A stretch of DNA of 14,127 bases from JAWLCQ01 sp041687095. Its GTDB lineage: Bacteria > Planctomycetota > Phycisphaerae > SM23-33. Below are positions 13,499 to 14,127 of this stretch, in pieces (position 1 is the stretch's first letter; the number at the start of each line of letters is the position of its first letter). The DNA lies in assembly GCA_041687095.1 (NCBI GenBank), contig JAWLCQ010000130.1, positions 1-14,127 of the forward strand, in the 5' to 3' direction. Under the pieces are notes generated by a model that saw nothing but the letters and a program-made list of their open reading frames with translations, had not been told where the DNA came from and searched no databases. A program made the position numbers and the translations under genes.

Positions 13499-13777
13499 AT
13501 GGTCAGCAAAGGCCGCAAGAAAGGCACGATCCGTTTCGCCGTCCGCCCCCCCCGCAAGGGCATCCGCGACGTCGCCGTCGCCGGGGACTTCAACGGCTGG
13601 GCCCCCATGCCCATGCGGAAGCAGAAGAACGGCGACTACGTCGCCATCGTCGAAGCCCCCCCGGGCGCCCACCAGTACAAGTACGTCGTGGACGGCGAAT
13701 GGGTGACCGACCCCGACAACAGCTCCATGGCCGTCAACACCCTGGGCACGCTCAACTCGGTGGCGGAGGTGGAGTAG
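13499..13777 (+). CDS. Stand-alone glycogen-binding (CBM48/AMPK-beta-like) protein
   Basis: This 92-residue protein starts at ATG 13499, with AGAGGA 10 nt upstream. It is almost only a carbohydrate-binding E-set domain: a basic start (MVSKGRKKGTIRF), then VAVAGDFNGWAPMPM, the family's 'GdFN~W' hallmark with its ligand-stacking Trp, then YKYVVDGEWVTDPDN, the second hallmark with the second Trp and the DP turn, then a short Asn-Ser tail. Such domains bind alpha-glucan chains and usually sit beside amylase-type or kinase domains. Here none is attached, so it may be an adaptor or storage-granule protein, or may pair with another protein. It is preceded by repeat copy B and a leader hairpin. The family is recognised with good confidence; the role is inferred. 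Confidence 0.88.
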   Translation: MVSKGRKKGTIRFAVRPPRKGIRDVAVAGDFNGWAPMPMRKQKNGDYVAIVEAPPGAHQYKYVVDGEWVTDPDNSSMAVNTLGTLNSVAEVE

Positions 13778-13815
13778 GCCGCACCGAGGAAGTGGATCCC
13801 GCGTCACAATACAGC

Positions 13816-13859
13816 GCAGTTCCCAGCGCTTGAAGATGCGGTTCCCAACGCTTGAAGAT
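13816..13859. repeat. Two 22-nt tandem units and a partial third
   Basis: 13816-13837 and 13838-13859 share GTTCCCARCGCTTGAAGAT with a leading GCRG-type start, differing at two positions. A third unit begins at 13860 (GCGGTTC) and then diverges. They lie 38 nt after the glycogen-binding gene in the gene-free end of the window. Confidence 0.85.
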
Positions 13860-13884
13860 GCGGTTCGCCGAACGGACGCGAATG

Positions 13885-13920
13885 CCCACGGGACAAGCCC
13901 CAACGGGGCGGTCCCGTGGG
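13885..13920 (+). terminator. Strong 15-bp hairpin downstream of the glycogen-binding gene
   Basis: CCCACGGGAC (13885-13894) pairs with GTCCCGTGGG (13911-13920), and GCCCC (13897-13901) pairs with GGGGC (13905-13909) around AAC. No T-run follows and it lies 107 nt after the stop, so termination is possible but a dispersed repeat is equally likely. A second hairpin, ACAGGGGACC with GGTCCCTGT and one bulge, follows at 13968-13995. Confidence 0.45.
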
Positions 13921-14010
13921 ACGGCTCAGGATGACCACATGCCCCCCCCGCGAGCAGCCCCGGGCTCACAGGGGACCCCACTTGGAGGTCCCTGTATGCG
14001 AAGGATAGCC

Positions 14011-14037
14011 GGGTGCCGTGGTTTGCGAAGCGCAGCG
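14011..14037 (+). repeat. 27-nt dispersed repeat, copy interrupted by intron-like sequence
   Basis: It matches 3761-3787 at 25 of 27 positions (GGGTGCCGTGGTTTGCGAAG, then CGCAGCG). Similarity stops exactly at 14037/14038. The other copy goes on with GAGCAACC, whereas here the sequence becomes ATCGGGTAGCC, the complement of a group II intron 3' end. Confidence 0.7.
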
Positions 14038-14127
14038 ATCGGGTAGCCGAGGGCGGTTGCCCGCCCCCGGCCCCCTCAGATCCGGACGTGCGGGACTACC
14101 GCATCCGGCTCCTGTGGGCATGGATTC
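14038..14127 (-). mobile_element. 3' end of a group II intron (domains V and VI), rest beyond the window
   Basis: Read on the minus strand, 14111-14079 gives GAGCCGGATGCGG, a loop TAGTC, CCGCA, a two-base CG bulge and TCCGGATC. This is the domain V layout, including the AGC triad at its foot. It departs from the usual form: no GAAA tetraloop, and a G opposite A at the third pair. Domain VI follows, with GGGCGG and CCGCCC around a GCAA loop (14050-14065), then GGCTACCCGAT ending at 14038. An A lies 7 nt from that end, where the branch adenosine is expected. The maturase gene would lie to the right, outside the window. Confidence 0.6.

Overview
The window is very GC-rich DNA of bacterial type. 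Genes lie on both strands, often in convergent pairs, and are separated by 100-550 nt spacers packed with inverted repeats. The gene content and the style of the intergenic repeats suggest a planctomycete, perhaps of the Phycisphaerae. This is inference from content and composition; no rRNA or marker gene is present to prove it.

Left part (1-3709, all +): the 3' end of a TlpA/ResA-like thiol-disulfide protein; a small coiled-coil lipoprotein; a two-domain protein joining an archaeal-adenylate-kinase-like half to a nucleoside 2-deoxyribosyltransferase-like half; and a D-2-hydroxyacid dehydrogenase. Next, on the minus strand, comes an AAA ATPase with a DUF4143/nuclease-like C-terminus, preceded by a striking double 18-bp palindrome.

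Middle (5454-10774): deoxyribose-phosphate aldolase (deoC, +) faces a heparinase II/III-like protein (-). That gene is divergent from a class II aldolase/adducin-like protein (+), which is followed by a galactose-mutarotase-fold protein (+). The theme is sugar and nucleoside metabolism, but no single pathway can be proved. The deoC gene and the deoxyribosyltransferase-like fusion lie about 3 kb apart and could both touch deoxynucleoside turnover.

Right part (11080-14127): a tight minus-strand pair of extended-SDR nucleotide-sugar epimerases/dehydratases, which probably make precursors for surface polysaccharide; then a stand-alone 92-residue glycogen-binding (CBM48/AMPK-beta-like) protein (+). 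The window ends in what looks like the 3' end (domains V and VI) of a group II intron on the minus strand, inserted into a copy of a 27-nt repeat also present at 3761-3787.

The most distinctive feature is a family of nested-stem elements in the spacers (2520-2576, 5294-5412, 6152-6291, 13241-13362). Their stems differ, but their first hairpin loops share the core GCTGTT. Stretches over 300 nt without genes are 5085-5453, 6144-6696, 10775-11079, 13006-13498 and 13778-14127; what they hold is listed feature by feature. I saw no tRNA, rRNA or CRISPR array.
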